Source: Bicyclus anynana (taxonomy: Eukaryota > Arthropoda > Insecta > Lepidoptera > Nymphalidae). Taken from it: a DNA stretch of 64,000 nt. A model generated the notes under the pieces. That model saw nothing but the letters and a program-made list of their open reading frames with translations. It searched no databases and was not told the DNA's origin. The DNA lies in contig NC_069097.1 of assembly GCF_947172395.1 (NCBI RefSeq), positions 6,556,142 through 6,620,141 of the forward strand, in the 5' to 3' direction. The translations under genes were made by a program, and so were the position numbers. This document shows positions 1 through 10,829 of this stretch, piece after piece; the first letter of the stretch is position 1, and each line of letters begins with the position of its first letter.

Positions 1-1982
1 TAGATTGTATTATTCATGGTATTTTTGACAAAACAATTCGAAATGGTGCGTAAGCATTAAATTGTAAGGAACCTGAGGATTTACTGTTTTTCCTAAATTC
101 TCAGCGACTTAATAATGAAACGACTGCATTTATTAAAATGCGTAATGAAGGAACCCAGTCTAATCGTCAAGCTAATTTAACCTCTCATGATGGTAATAAT
201 GTCATTTTATGCTTTAATTGCCGTACTAGGGGTCATTCGTTCCGTAATTGTCCCAAACCTCTAATAAATTGCCAAAAATGTTCGAGGGTTGGTCACGATT
301 CCATCACATGTCAATTGTTACCTTTTCCTCGCCAAAGTAGCAATATTAAAGTAGTGACTGACTGACACTCCTTACGTACAACTTTGACAAAACGTGACCT
401 TGTGCCACGAATTGCTAGATGGTGGCTTCAGATACGCAAATTCAATATTGAGATAAAATACAGATAATAATTCGGAACTCTAAGTTGACCAGTGTAGATG
501 TTGAATCCTCTTTGACTGTATATATATATAATTGGAGAATTGGCTTTTATGTTTGCAATCATAAGACCCGGATTAAAATCGAATTGTAAATATTTTAAAA
601 AACCGGAAATGAAAAAAAAAATGTTTATAAAGGTAAATGAATTTTGGTTATGTCTTGTGGTTTAATGTGATGCCCAGTATCAAATATGTAAGATTAGCCA
701 TGTTGACATAGGACATTTAGGAGAGGATTTATTTTATTAATTAAAAATTTATTTTATTCAGTGTTTGAGGTAGGTGATTTAATTAAGATAAATAACTACT
801 ATAACAAGGGCAATAGCACAAAATAAGTTCATAGGTCCTTATAGAATTGATCAAGTCGTGGGTAACAATAAATATAAAATTAGCAATATTCTATAATAAA
901 ATAGAAGCTAACCGTTTCAGGCTATTTAGTATTTAGTTGCAGTAGATGTAATAAGGCCGTGGGTTATGTTGGCGTTTCAGAATCTTGAATAAACAATACT
1001 AGATGATAGCCCACTAGCTTTATTGCAACATTAATCTCAAACAGTTATTAATAAGCTAAAACTAAAATTTGATCGATTACCAAAATGTTATGATTTTTTA
1101 GATTTAAGTCAAAGTATTATTTATTTATTTTATTGAGTGTATAATAATAATATAATATCGTAGGATTTTTTGTTTGCAAGATTATTACTTGTAGATAATA
1201 TGTTCTGTGATTTATTCTTCTGTTACGTAATTAATTGTTTTAGGCAGGAATTATTTTATAACAAATTTAAGTAAATAAGTAGGATTTAAATGTAAAAAAA
1301 AAATGTATTCTATTTTACGAATGTCATGATTTATCAAGGTTTTAATTATGTTAATTAGTGTTTAATGGATGTACTACGATATAGTTGTTTTTTTTTGCAA
1401 GATAACATTTAGTATAGGTATAGATAACATATTCATTGTGCATTACGCTGCTGTACCGTTATTAATTAAGTAAAATTATATATGTAGGATTTCAAGTAAT
1501 AGCAATTAGCTTAATACATATTCTATGATTCGCATTCTCGTAGTTATTACGTTTCACAGATTAATAATATAGTTTCTACCTATTTTGTGCACCGGGAGGT
1601 TGCACAAAGGCGGATGGCCGAATGTCATGATTTTTATAAAAAAGTAGTCTTTGTTCTCTATATTTTTATTCTGTGGATAAAATCTGTAGTCTGTGAAACG
1701 AAAATGACAGGTCCGATGTGATTGGCTGTTACAAAAGGCGCCATTTATTGTAAGACCAATAGGAACGTTTGGCGGCAAAACGAGGAATTGGAGGGGTTGG
1801 TGGCGTGAGCAGTGTAGGAAGGGAGAAAAAAGATGATTATTCGGGGAAGTTTGGTGAAGAGAGGTGGTTTTGGTGAAATAGTGTAACAGTAGAGATATTA
1901 TTATTTAATTTGTAATAATTTGTAATTGTAAAAGGTGGAATAAAGTGTTGTAAGAAACTAGCGGAGTATAATTTTCATCACA
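1..1982 (+). mobile_element. Decayed Ty3/Gypsy LTR retrotransposon, internally deleted, with probable 3' LTR
   Basis: Three coding remnants occur in element order. Positions ~138-362 hold a gag nucleocapsid with two CX2CX4HX4C zinc knuckles (CFNCRTRGHSFRNC and CQKCSRVGHDSITC). Positions ~348-464 hold the end of a pol RNase H domain with the motif LVPRIARWW. Positions ~821-888 hold a C-terminal integrase-like stretch (KFIGPYRIDQVV). Stops at 363-365 and 465-467 break it. Protease, reverse transcriptase and most of integrase are missing. Downstream, a non-coding block with AATAAA (1939-1944) and a terminal CA near 1982 looks like a 3' LTR; its left edge (perhaps 950-1000) is not resolved. It is an inactive relic. 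Confidence 0.75.
138..365 (+). pseudogene. Gag zinc-knuckle fragment fused to RNase H remnant (Ty3/Gypsy)
   Basis: A 75-codon frame that is open further upstream of its first ATG. Two CCHC zinc knuckles at residues ~25-38 and ~45-58 identify retroviral-type nucleocapsid, which binds element RNA. The last residues (KVVTD, then TGA) already belong to the RNase H domain, and the same frame continues beyond the stop with the RNase H motif to 464. The join therefore reflects an internal deletion of several kilobases. Non-functional. Confidence 0.75.
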
Positions 1983-2160
1983 TTTGTAATATAATATTAT
2001 TTTATATTTGTTTTTATTTCTTTATCTAACGTAGAATTGAGGTTTTTATGAGCTTTTACGGCTTTTCAGTTTTCAAGTTTTCTCTATACCCGTGCTTTAT
2101 GTGTGTGTTAATTTTTATAATAATTAATTCAAACATACTTAATAGTAGATTGTTATACAA

Positions 2161-2260
2161 GGGGCTAAAAAGACCCATTATATACGAGGTATTTTTAGGG
2201 CCAGAGACTTAAGGCGAGGGCCGCCTAAATAGAAACCGAGTTTATAATGGGTTTAGCCCC
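2161..2260. repeat. Foldback of about 100 bp
   Basis: The outer arms GGGGCTAAA..CCCATTATA (2161-2182) and TATAATGGGTTTAGCCCC (2243-2260) are inverted copies except for four extra bases in the left arm. It is probably a small MITE. A related TTTAGCCCC motif recurs near 3059. Confidence 0.45.
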
Positions 2261-2282
2261 ATGTGTTACACTCTGCTTTTCA

Positions 2283-3231
2283 CTACGATTGCGATAAAAT
2301 AAAATAGTTTAGTACAATATTCAATGATTTATTTTAATTGAAAATTAAATGTACAAAGTCTACAAATTTGGATAATAAGAAAGATGCTTTTACCCGGTAA
2401 CATAATTTCCGACTACTGTGAAGATGAATAATGAGTACGTGAGGTAAACGTGGGAGATAATAGTTTAAAAAAACTCCTTTCGTAAGTGAATCCATTCGTT
2501 GTTGTTTTCTTCACTTATTAAATTTTTCGTAGGTATTCGTAGGTATCGTAGGCAAGTATTTAAGAAAATGCGTCTCGACTTTGATGGTAACAGATTGAAA
2601 ATTTCATCCATCTCCAAATTAGGATCACCATTATCACTAGATGAAGACAACAATAACAATTACTGTTGAAAAATATGTAAGTTACGGTCACAAATTTACA
2701 ATGAATTTCTGAAAAAAATCAAGTGTGTATTATTCACGCCAATTGTTTTTAAGTTCTCGCTTTTTAATTTTATTTTTTTCACATGAGAAAGAGGCAAAGG
2801 TAAAGGATGTAAAACCGTAAAGGATGTCCAATGACTTCAAATCTCGCTCTATTCGCAATTCAATAAAAATTAAATAAAAAAAATAAACGCATTCCACAGA
2901 CAAGAACGTTGCATTTCATTCCAATTTAAAGTTTTTTATTTATTTTTTAAAACAATCAGTGCCTTACCTATAATGATTCTATTTTCGAATAAAACCTCCT
3001 CCGTTTTATAGTAGGCTAGTACTCGTAACAGACAAGAATTAAAAAAATAAAATTACTTTAGCCCCTAGAGGCTAATATGCTTGTTTAGCCTCGCTGTAGA
3101 GTGGTAATATGACAGTGTTTTTGAGCAAGAGTAGTGAAAATTCATTTGTAAAAAAAACGCATAATAATCCGTTCAGTAATTCCGAAGATACCGAATAAAA
3201 GAATACGTATTAAGAATATTAAGAAGATTTT
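2283..3231. other. AT-rich stretch with no recognised gene
   Basis: Only short frames with stops and homopolymer runs. No conserved motif, tRNA box or repeat shared with the rest of the window was seen, apart from the short GGGGCTAA-like piece near 3059. Confidence 0.5.
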
Positions 3232-3486
3232 TTGACGTGAGAACGTCTTATAATTCGATGGAGCCGGCTGCACACTCGAAAAAAGATGACGTCATGCGTC
3301 GTTCCCTCGCTCTAGGGTTGCCAACTTTTTTTACAAGAAATAAAGTAAGTTCTAGACTGAAAATTATTAAACAGTATTTTAGAAAAACGAATATTTTCTT
3401 TTGAAAAATGCAACCATTCCATCAGTATTTTCTTATGATGTTGTCACGTTCAACTATCTTCAGTAAACCGATTTTACAGACAACTG
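3232..3486 (+). repeat. Unclassified 250-bp dispersed repeat, copy 1 of 3
   Basis: Starts TTGACGTGAGAACGTC, continues with AATTCGATGGAGCCGGCTGC, a GATGACGTCATGC palindromic motif, an AGGGTTGCCAACTTTTTTTA block and ends near CAGTAAACCGATTTTACAGA. The same order of blocks recurs at 19377-19626 and 26445-26696, all on the plus strand. No terminal inverted repeats were found, so it may be a SINE-like or LINE-tail element. Confidence 0.7.
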
Positions 3487-3838
3487 ATTTTTTTATTACT
3501 ACCTACACTTGCATTGATAGTTCCGAAAACAATGTAATGTCGTGTGTCTCCGAATTCCCCATTAGTCAATGTCGGAGGCGTGAAAAATGCACAAGGTAAT
3601 GCATCTAGAGCAGCGCTTCAGGTACCCTGAAATACTATGAAAGATTGAATTTACCTGATAAATAATACAATGACTAAAAACTATTTTCTTCACATGTAAA
3701 ATTTTTGAGAGTTGACTCGTTATCTTTTGCAAAGGTTGCAAGATTACAGGCAAAAGAGAAGAAGGAAGAAGTCCTACGAAATTTGAATAGACTGGCATAC
3801 AGACATTGGGAGAACTTTTCCTCCGAACCATAGACAAA

Positions 3839-4391
3839 AAGATGTTTAGGAAGCTGAACGCCGGACAAACGGGCGTCCACTACCTCGCATGCTCTTCCTA
3901 GTGGCCGAACCTGCAGGTGCATACGGCGACGCTTACGGCGACGAAGATGGCGACGAGATGGATGATGCACATACCAGATATGACACAGCCCCAGCGCATT
4001 ACAGCGATAGTATCACAGTCCGGACTTGACACTGCCCCAGCGCAGTATAGCGAGTAACTGCAGTCCGCTCGGGGCACATTGATTGACATCCTCTACTACC
4101 CTTAGGCCGAAAGGCCTCAGCCCCGAAAGGGGCTAGAAGTATATGAACGGGTTAACTAGATCCCCCGCGCCTTACCCGGCCAAGGAGGCATAGCCTCGAG
4201 GCCCGTACCCCCACCTGGATTTTTGGCCTGGCACCTGGCTTTTATTCGGTGAATGAATTTTTATACTAATGTAAATGTAAATTGTTCTTAGACTCATTTA
4301 ATTTAATATGCATGCCAGAGATGGTCGAATGCATTGTATTATATTTGGATGTATTCAGCAAATAAAGAATTTGTATTTGTATTTGTATTTT
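3839..4391 (+). mobile_element. Non-LTR retrotransposon 3' end with tetraloop hairpins and a TTTGTA tail
   Basis: The left part is GC-rich with a short acidic frame ending at about 4028 (GDAYGDEDGDEMDD), possibly the tail of the element's ORF2. The 3' UTR holds two adjacent stems closed by GAAA loops (4104-4117 and 4119-4134), AATAAAG near 4360 and a (TTTGTA)n tail at ~4370-4391. A microsatellite tail after AATAAA is typical of some LINE clades (R1, I and CR1-like groups); the clade is not assigned. Confidence 0.6.
4104..4134 (+). other. Twin GNRA-tetraloop hairpins in a LINE 3' UTR
   Basis: Stem AGGCC/GGCCT closed by GAAA at 4104-4117, then one base, then stem AGCCCC/GGGGCT closed by GAAA at 4119-4134. 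Both stems are perfect. Such structures in 3' UTRs can be the recognition site for a LINE reverse transcriptase; that role is inference here. Confidence 0.7.
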
Positions 4392-5495
4392 ATCCGGATG
4401 ACCTGCCTGGTGCTGATTATACAAATCTACGAATTTACTTTAATTCTTTCGAAATAATATTAATTCTTTACCAAGAAATGCAACACTAGTATGGGTAATA
4501 ATGGCGGATTGATAAAGTTTTCATTGCAATAGTCGAATTGACGTTTGCTGTCAATTATTGTCATGTCATAGTTGCTTTATGGGCGCCATCTTGATATAAC
4601 TCAAAAACATGGGTTTTAATTTTATTTATTTCTTTTAATTTAATTAGATTTATTCACTTATTAAAATTTTAATAAAATCCTTGTATTTTTTAAATTTCAA
4701 TAATACGGGGTACAAGAGTAGACCGGAAATGGCACATCTCCTTTACGAAGAAAACAAACAAATTAAAAAAAAATTTGACTAACTGACTGAGTAAAAGACT
4801 AATTGAAAGAGTAATTTTTCGTACTCACGTATATTGAAACTGATTTGTCGTTAAGTCGGTTTTAATATACGAAAGTACAAAAAATCATTTTTATAGACAA
4901 TGTAATAAGATTTCAGTATTAACCCACGGCTTGAAGTATGAGGGTCACCGACACATTACTTGGTCCCTATCTCAGGGACCCTGTGTCGTACCCCGGATAG
5001 AAACAAATTTTACGACCGATACTCGTATATTTCATTAAATATTGTAGCGGAATTTGGGTCACATGCTTTCAATAAACCTTTATGCGAAAAGTGAATTTAT
5101 ATTTAATTTAAGTTTTACTAGCGAGTCAGCAACCTTTGCTTTGCATGGGTTAGGGTGAATTATTATTGTAACATATCCCTATTCTCTATTTTCCGTGGTG
5201 TAGTGTTTAAAAAGATATGGCAGCAGTATTAATTTATAAAAAGATATGGAAAATATTATTCATTATAAAAAAAAAAAAATTATATCGCTCCGCTACGACG
5301 ACGTGACGTAGAGATCTCTAATATAAGTTTTTATCAAAAAACGAGCAGGCATAGTCAGGAGCATAAGCAAAAGCATTTTTTTCATCGGATCCAGCATCCT
5401 GATGGCCGAGTCTCACTTGTAACTATGTGTTCCTTGCACGTTCTGCAAAATGCTGCTCTGTTTATGGACGAAATATTTCCTTTTACCATTTGCTT
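4392..5495. other. Gene-free stretch
   Basis: AT-rich sequence with homopolymer runs. No tRNA-like boxes, conserved protein frame or repeat shared with the rest of the window was identified. Confidence 0.5.
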
Positions 5496-5788
5496 CATCA
5501 TTATCAACCCACATTCGGCTCACTGCTGAGCTCGAGTCTCCTCTCAGAACGAGAGGCGTTAGGCCAATAGTCCACCACGCTGGCCCAATACGGATTGGCA
5601 GACTTGACACACGCAAAGAACTAAGAAAATTCTCTGGTATGCAGGTTTCCTTACGATGTTTTCCTTCACCGTTTGAGACACGTGATATTTAATATCTTAA
5701 AATGCACACAACTGAAAAGTTGGAGCTGGATTCAAACCCACACCCTCCGGAATCGAAGTCAAAGTTTATATCCACTGGGCTATTACGC
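5496..5788 (-). mobile_element. tRNA-derived SINE, family B
   Basis: Reverse copy of the element whose head is AGCCGTGATAGCCCAGTGG (A box) and GGTTCGAATCC-like B box, and whose tail ends in GAGCCGAATATGGGTTGATA plus ATG/ATC triplets. Nearly full length; here the B box region reads ATTCAAACCC on the plus strand. Confidence 0.85.
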
Positions 5789-6117
5789 CTCTATCTCATC
5801 TGTCTGTCAATTATTATTCTTCAAAATACCAAAAATACACAAAGAAAAAATATGACTTGCTGTTTATACTCGTTTGAATATTATGGTGAGCCTTTTAAAC
5901 AATGCACGAGAAACGTTTAGCCTCAATTATCATTTCACCAAACTTGGCAACTTTCGGAACACTTGGCAGTTGTTAAATTCAATGTTTTTGCCTTGAAAAT
6001 GTCCTGTTGCTATAGACCTTAATATAATGGTAATGCCTTATTAAGGTCAAAGTGTTTCACACTTATTCCTCGTTTGCATCATTTACTGGTCTCTAACATT
6101 TCCATTCTTCTTTTAAA

Positions 6118-6400
6118 TCATCATTATCAACCCATATTCGGCTCACTGTTGAGCTCGAGTCTTCTCTCAGAATGAGAAGGGTTAGGCCAATAGTCCACCA
6201 CGCTGACCCAATGCGGATTGGCAGACTTCACATACGCAGAGAATTAAGAAAATTCTCTGGTATGCAGGTTTCCTCACCATGTTTTCTTTCACCGTTTGAA
6301 ACACGTGATATTTAATTTCTTAAAATGCACACAACTGAAAAATTGGAGGTGCATCACCGGACTGGATTCGAACCCACACCCTCCGGCATCAAAGGCAGAG
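6118..6400 (-). mobile_element. tRNA-derived SINE, family B, head-truncated
   Basis: Tail near 6118 (ATCATTATCAACCC) to the B box (GATTCGAACCCACACCCTCC) near 6364-6383. The A-box end is missing and is replaced by the repeat that begins at ~6401. Confidence 0.85.
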
Positions 6401-6425
6401 TAATCAATCGACAAAATGTTATTTA

Positions 6426-6672
6426 CCTACTGTGTGATATCAACCAGTAAGCACCGGATAACATTTTTACATAGACTCTCAATTTAGTATAAGTCAATTA
6501 TCATATATCAAAGATATGTGAAAAGTGAATAAGCCTGCAGCTTAAATATCAATCAAATCAAATTGACAAAATGTAATCTACATACTGTATGATATCCACC
6601 AGTAAGCACCGGATGATATTTGTTACATAGAATTTCGTATAATATGTCAACTGGCATACATCAAAGATATCA
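6426..6672 (-). repeat. Two diverged direct copies of a 120-bp repeat
   Basis: Copies at ~6426-6541 and ~6590-6672 share CTACTGTATGATATCCACCA, GTAAGCACCGGAT, an ACATTTGTTACATAGAATCTC-like block and ATCAAAGATA. Inverted relatives lie at 26294-26421 and 60204-60318, so this is a dispersed family of unknown class. Confidence 0.65.
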
Positions 6673-6679
6673 CTATAAT

Positions 6680-8030
6680 ATGACGTATTTAAGATGAGAT
6701 GTGATTTTTTAACTTAAAATATATAACGTATAAAAAATTAGGACAAAAAACACATCATCCTGAAGTAAGTAATTGCTTGTTTTTGGGTATTCATATAACA
6801 TAAATACCTACTTATAATGCAAATTACTTAAAACACCCAGATACTGAAAAACATCCGTGTTCATCACAGTAACATTTTCCAGAACTAATCATGGTTTTTC
6901 CCAAAATCAGTCAATATTTTGGCTCAAACTCTTAAAAAACTTAACAAAATCAATGCATTTCATTATAACAGCTTTAAAATAATTGAAATCGATTCCACTT
7001 TGTAAAATTTCAACCGATGGGTATTAGTTATTTATTAATCCGAGTTGTTAGCGAGCCTGCTTTATTTTGTTATTTATCGGATGGTTTGCGTTATTGCTAC
7101 CTTCATTAATCTCTCGGATCTTGAAGGAAATCCCGCAAAAAGCATTGTTGTATCCCCCTGATGATAAATGGAGCCTGTTGTCTTTCTCTCTTTTCTTTTC
7201 CACGTCTGTTATCTATTCATTTCTGTGAAGTTTTTTTTACCTACCTCCGGTGTTTTAATGTAATTTGCTTCTGTCAAATCAGCTTTGAATTTAAATTGAG
7301 AAAATTATATAATGATTTATTCATTTTGCTATCATCCGCAAAAAGTCGACGAACCCATGCGACAAAGTCACCCAGGTCCGAAGAAAATACTCTCTACGTA
7401 CGTTTCACCCCGGCACCGGAGCATTCTCAGGAGATGTTGACTCTACAACGTGCAATTGCAAATCAATAAATCATTATATAATCATGATGAACTTCCGCAA
7501 AGTAACGCATGCTTCCAATATTTAAATGAGAAAATTATTTTTTATATAATTGGGCACACATTAAAATTATCAGAGAATATTACAATCTGTTTGTTGCAAT
7601 TAAATAAAAGTTTACCATAATTATCTTATGTCCAAATTGACTCTAAAAAAATATAATAATAATTTTTGTTAGTTAATTGGAGAGTGTTTAAAATACAACA
7701 CCAGGTAAACATGACCATGACCACATGGTTGCACCAATATATACAAGATTTCCAGAAAATATTGAAAATTAATTTAAAAATTGTGATGCTTTGTAACAGG
7801 CATATATATCTATCTATAGTACGATGGATCGGTGTAACCAAAGTGACGATAACATAAGCTAAAGCTTTCGGACATAAGTATCGAAAATCGAAGTTAATTT
7901 AAAAACACTTATCAGCATAATTTAAGAGCCCCTAAAAGCGCCGTAATGATTTTCTTAATTAATAAAATTATCCGACTTTCAGAACTCTTAATTCAGATAA
8001 CGATAATATGCGTCCTCAAAAATTCAACAG
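6680..8030. other. Gene-free stretch
   Basis: AT-rich; frames of up to about 100 codons are present but lack recognisable motifs. Around 7340-7470 a higher-GC segment (including ACTCTACAACGTGCAATTGC) looks like a repeat fragment, not placed in a family. Confidence 0.4.
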
Positions 8031-8033
8031 TAA

Positions 8034-8598
8034 GGCTGTCTATCCACCAAAGCGGAGCGAGGGAGCGTAGCGGAGAAACGGACTAATGCGGAGCGGAGTT
8101 GTGTACTATCTGTCTACCGGAGCAGAGCGAGGTTGCGGAGCGGACTTTTTTTTTATTCTTTACAAGTTGCCCTTGCCCTTGACTACAATCTCACCTGATG
8201 GTAAGTGATGATGCTGCAATCTAAGGTGGACGCAGGCTAACTTGTAGTAGGATGAAATCCACACCCGTTTCGATTTCTACACGACATCGTACCGGAACAA
8301 TAAATCGCTTGGCGGGACGTCTTTGTCGGTAGGGTGGTAACTAGCCACGTCCGAAGTAGAGTTCTCCAGCCAAAAAGTAGAGTTGCAGACTATGTGAAAT
8401 AAATAAATGTTAAATATAATTTATTTAACCCCGCTCCATTTAACCGGTCCACTTACCGGTTTTATATACATTTTTAAGCTCGCAAGTCCCTGTTTACTTA
8501 AGAGGAGCGGAGATTTTGTGCAATCCTATTGGTTAATATTTCTCCGTGTCTCGGCTCCGCTGCCTCGCTCCGCTTCGGTGGACGGGCAGTCTAAAAAG
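8034..8598. mobile_element. MITE with GC-rich terminal inverted repeats, carrying a SINE insertion
   Basis: Left end GTCTATCCACCAAAGCGGAG and right end CTCCGCTTCGGTGGACGGGC are inverted copies, and the CGGAGCGAGG motif is repeated inside both arms. A family A SINE (8146-8356) sits within the left half, so the MITE is older than that SINE. The interior has no transposase frame. Confidence 0.7.
8146..8356 (-). mobile_element. tRNA-derived SINE, family A, head-truncated
   Basis: The T-rich run and TTCTTTACAAGTTGCCCTTG mark the A-rich tail end; body blocks ACGACATCGTACCGG and GGGTGGTAACTAGCC follow. The tRNA-like head is missing. Confidence 0.85.
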
Positions 8599-8848
8599 GC
8601 GCCTCCGTTCCGTTTTAAAGTTTTGCACTAATTGGGAGGTTTATCGATCAAACGGTTGGCTACTTGAAAGCCCTTTTAATTTTAACTTTCCCCAACTTCA
8701 CCGTCAATATCGAGAGCACCAGCAATTGTGAAATGAAACACTTAGTAACTTTCCATTTTCCACCGGAAACAAACAAGTAGCGAGTAAACAAGAGTTGAGG
8801 CGATTTTAAGGCCTTGTTTTAAAAGACGTTGTTTTAAAGGCTGTATTA

Positions 8849-8965
8849 AAATTCAAAATTCATTTATTTCAAGTAGGCTCAGTTTACAGTAGATAAGGCT
8901 CAGTTTACAAGCACTTTTGAAACGTCAGTTGACTATATATTTGTGTACCAAAATGTAACTATTTT
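8849..8965 (-). mobile_element. Non-LTR retrotransposon 3' end fragment (AATAAATGAATTTTGAATTT end)
   Basis: Carries the block AAAATTCATTTATTTCAAGT found at 19835, 39957, 40263, 41775 and 63160. On the minus strand this is AATAAATGAATTTTGAATTT, a typical LINE 3' end. The block AGGCTCAGTTTACA is duplicated locally in this copy. Confidence 0.6.
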
Positions 8966-9082
8966 GCCCATAGGTTCACTAAATTAATATAACAATTTCA
9001 AACGAAAATCGGATACTTTTATTTTTAAATTGAACGTAAAGAGAACTAAGTAATAGATGTTTTTTTATGATATAACTAATTA

Positions 9083-9162
9083 AGAAACCTCGTGGTTTCA
9101 CCCACGTAGTTCGCATTCCTGTAGGAATACAAGGATAAAATATATCCTATTTTCTTTATGAA
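9083..9162 (-). mobile_element. Helitron-like element fragment, family 1
   Basis: GTGGTTTCACCCACGTAGTT and the following TCCTGTAGGAATACAAGGAT match the hairpin-bearing end of the family seen complete at 30491-30693. It is cut off by a SINE that starts at 9163. Confidence 0.6.
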
Positions 9163-9476
9163 TTTTTTACAAGTTAGCCCTTAACTACAATCTCACCTGA
9201 TGGTAAGTGATGATGCAATCTAAGATGGAAGCGGGCTAACATGTTAGGAGGAGGATGAAACTCTACACCCCTTTCGGTTTCTACACGACATCGTACAGGA
9301 ACGCTAAATCGCTTGGCGGTACGTCTTTGTTGGTAGGGTGGTAACTAGCCACGGCCGAAATCCATCATCCAGACCTGGATCAATTAAGAAAACCTCAATA
9401 GGCCCAGCCGGGAATCGAACCAAGAACCTCCATCATGTAAATACACCGCACATACCACTGGGCCACGGAGGCCGTC
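9163..9476 (-). mobile_element. tRNA-derived SINE, family A, near full length
   Basis: Tail TTTTTTACAAGTTAGCCC to head CCACTGGGCCACGGAGGCCG. The B box on the minus strand reads GGTTCGATTCC and the A box region CCAGTGGTATG. The family is tRNA-derived and ends in an A-rich tail. Confidence 0.9.
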
Positions 9477-9519
9477 AAATTGTTTTTGAGTTTATTCATT
9501 ACTTTCCTCTTTAATTATA

Positions 9520-9632
9520 AGTGAAGTCTGCCAATCCACATTGGGCCAGCATGGTGTACTATTGGCCTAACCCCTCTCATTCTAAGAGGATACTCGAACT
9601 CAACAGTGAGCCGAAAATGGGTTGGTCATGAC
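9520..9632 (+). mobile_element. tRNA-derived SINE, family B, tail only
   Basis: Begins GTGAAGTCTGCCAATCC and ends GAGCCGAAAATGGGTTGG; 5' truncated, as expected from incomplete reverse transcription. Confidence 0.85.
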
Positions 9633-10006
9633 GAAATAATATGTTAGTAAAAAATATAAACTCCAATTATAATATTGAAAAACGTTATGTTTAAGTGGAC
9701 CAATTAATTATTCGTTAAGACTCCGATGAGCTCCCGACGTTCAAATTTCAAGGGCTTTTCGTCAAATCCAATGGATGATTCTTTTTAATTTATTCGTTCA
9801 TTATAATGACGAGTGAAATTAAACGATATTTTATCGAAAGTTATTGAAATCCAATATAATTCAACGTATCGCTTAGGCTATACTTCGAAGTAATAGGGAT
9901 TCTAATGATGTCATGTAATATGTATGAAAGATCTCTCTGGTACAACAAAATTAAATTACATCTGATTACTCATTACATTCACATATTGTACTAGTACATA
10001 GTAAGT

Positions 10007-10308
10007 AAGCCGTGATAACCCAGTGGTGACATCTGCCTTTGTTGATTCGGGGGCCGTAGGTTCATATCCCGTCCAGGGCATGCACCTCCAACTTTTCAGT
10101 TATGTACATTTTAAGAAATTAAACATCACGTGTTTCGAACGGTGAAGGAAAGAAATCGTAAGGAAACCTACATACCAGGAAAATTACTTCTCATCGTATG
10201 TGAAGTTTGCCAATACGCTTTGGACCAGTGTGGTGGCCTAATGCCTCTCATTCTAAGAGGAGACTCTTTCTCAACAGTGAGCTGTGTATAAGTTGCTAAT
10301 GATGACTA
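10007..10308 (+). mobile_element. tRNA-derived SINE, family B, near full length
   Basis: A box AGCCGTGATAACCCAGTGG, B box GGTTCATATCCCG (diverged), body TTAAGAAATTAAACATCACG, tail CAGTGAGCTG then GATGAC. Confidence 0.88.
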
Positions 10309-10632
10309 GTACGAGTATACTCGTATCTATCAATAAATTAATTTATTTCACCTTTTTTTTAATTTTCAACAATGTTATTCATACAAAATATAATACAAAA
10401 AACTATTAAAAATTAAAAAAAAAATTAACCCTTCCGCTGCGCTACTCTCGCTACATCTGATTGCCAAAGCAACCATAGTCTTTATAATAAAACAATTTCT
10501 ATAATAAGTCTAGCTTGCCACCTAATTAAATTTACGTTACGTTACGTTACGTTTTTCGAGCGTATGTGTGTATGTGTCACCGTAGGTAAAGTATAATACC
10601 ATAAAGTATTTATTTAGAATTTTATATAGATA

Positions 10633-10829
10633 CTAGCTGACGCCGCGCGGATTCACTTGCGTTGTTCCCGTTCCCGTAGGAATACGGGGATAATATATAG
10701 CCTATAGCCTTCCTCGATAAATGGGCTATCTAACACTGAAAGAATTTTTCAAATCGGACCAGTAGTACCTGAGATTAGCGCGTTCAATCAAATAAACAAA
10801 TTCGTCAGCTTTATAATATTAGTATAGAT
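10633..10829 (-). mobile_element. Helitron-like non-autonomous element, family 1
   Basis: From CTAGCTGACGCCGCGCGG at the hairpin-bearing end to TTATAATATTAGTATAGAT at the start end, reading on the minus strand. The interior includes GGGCTATCTAACACTGAAAG. Ends resemble lepidopteran LEP1/Helitron-type short elements, which lack terminal inverted repeats and end in CTAG-like motifs. Confidence 0.75.

Noticed and set aside
1554..1778. 74-codon minus-strand frame
   Set aside because: It lies in the presumed LTR of the Gypsy relic and has no recognisable motif.
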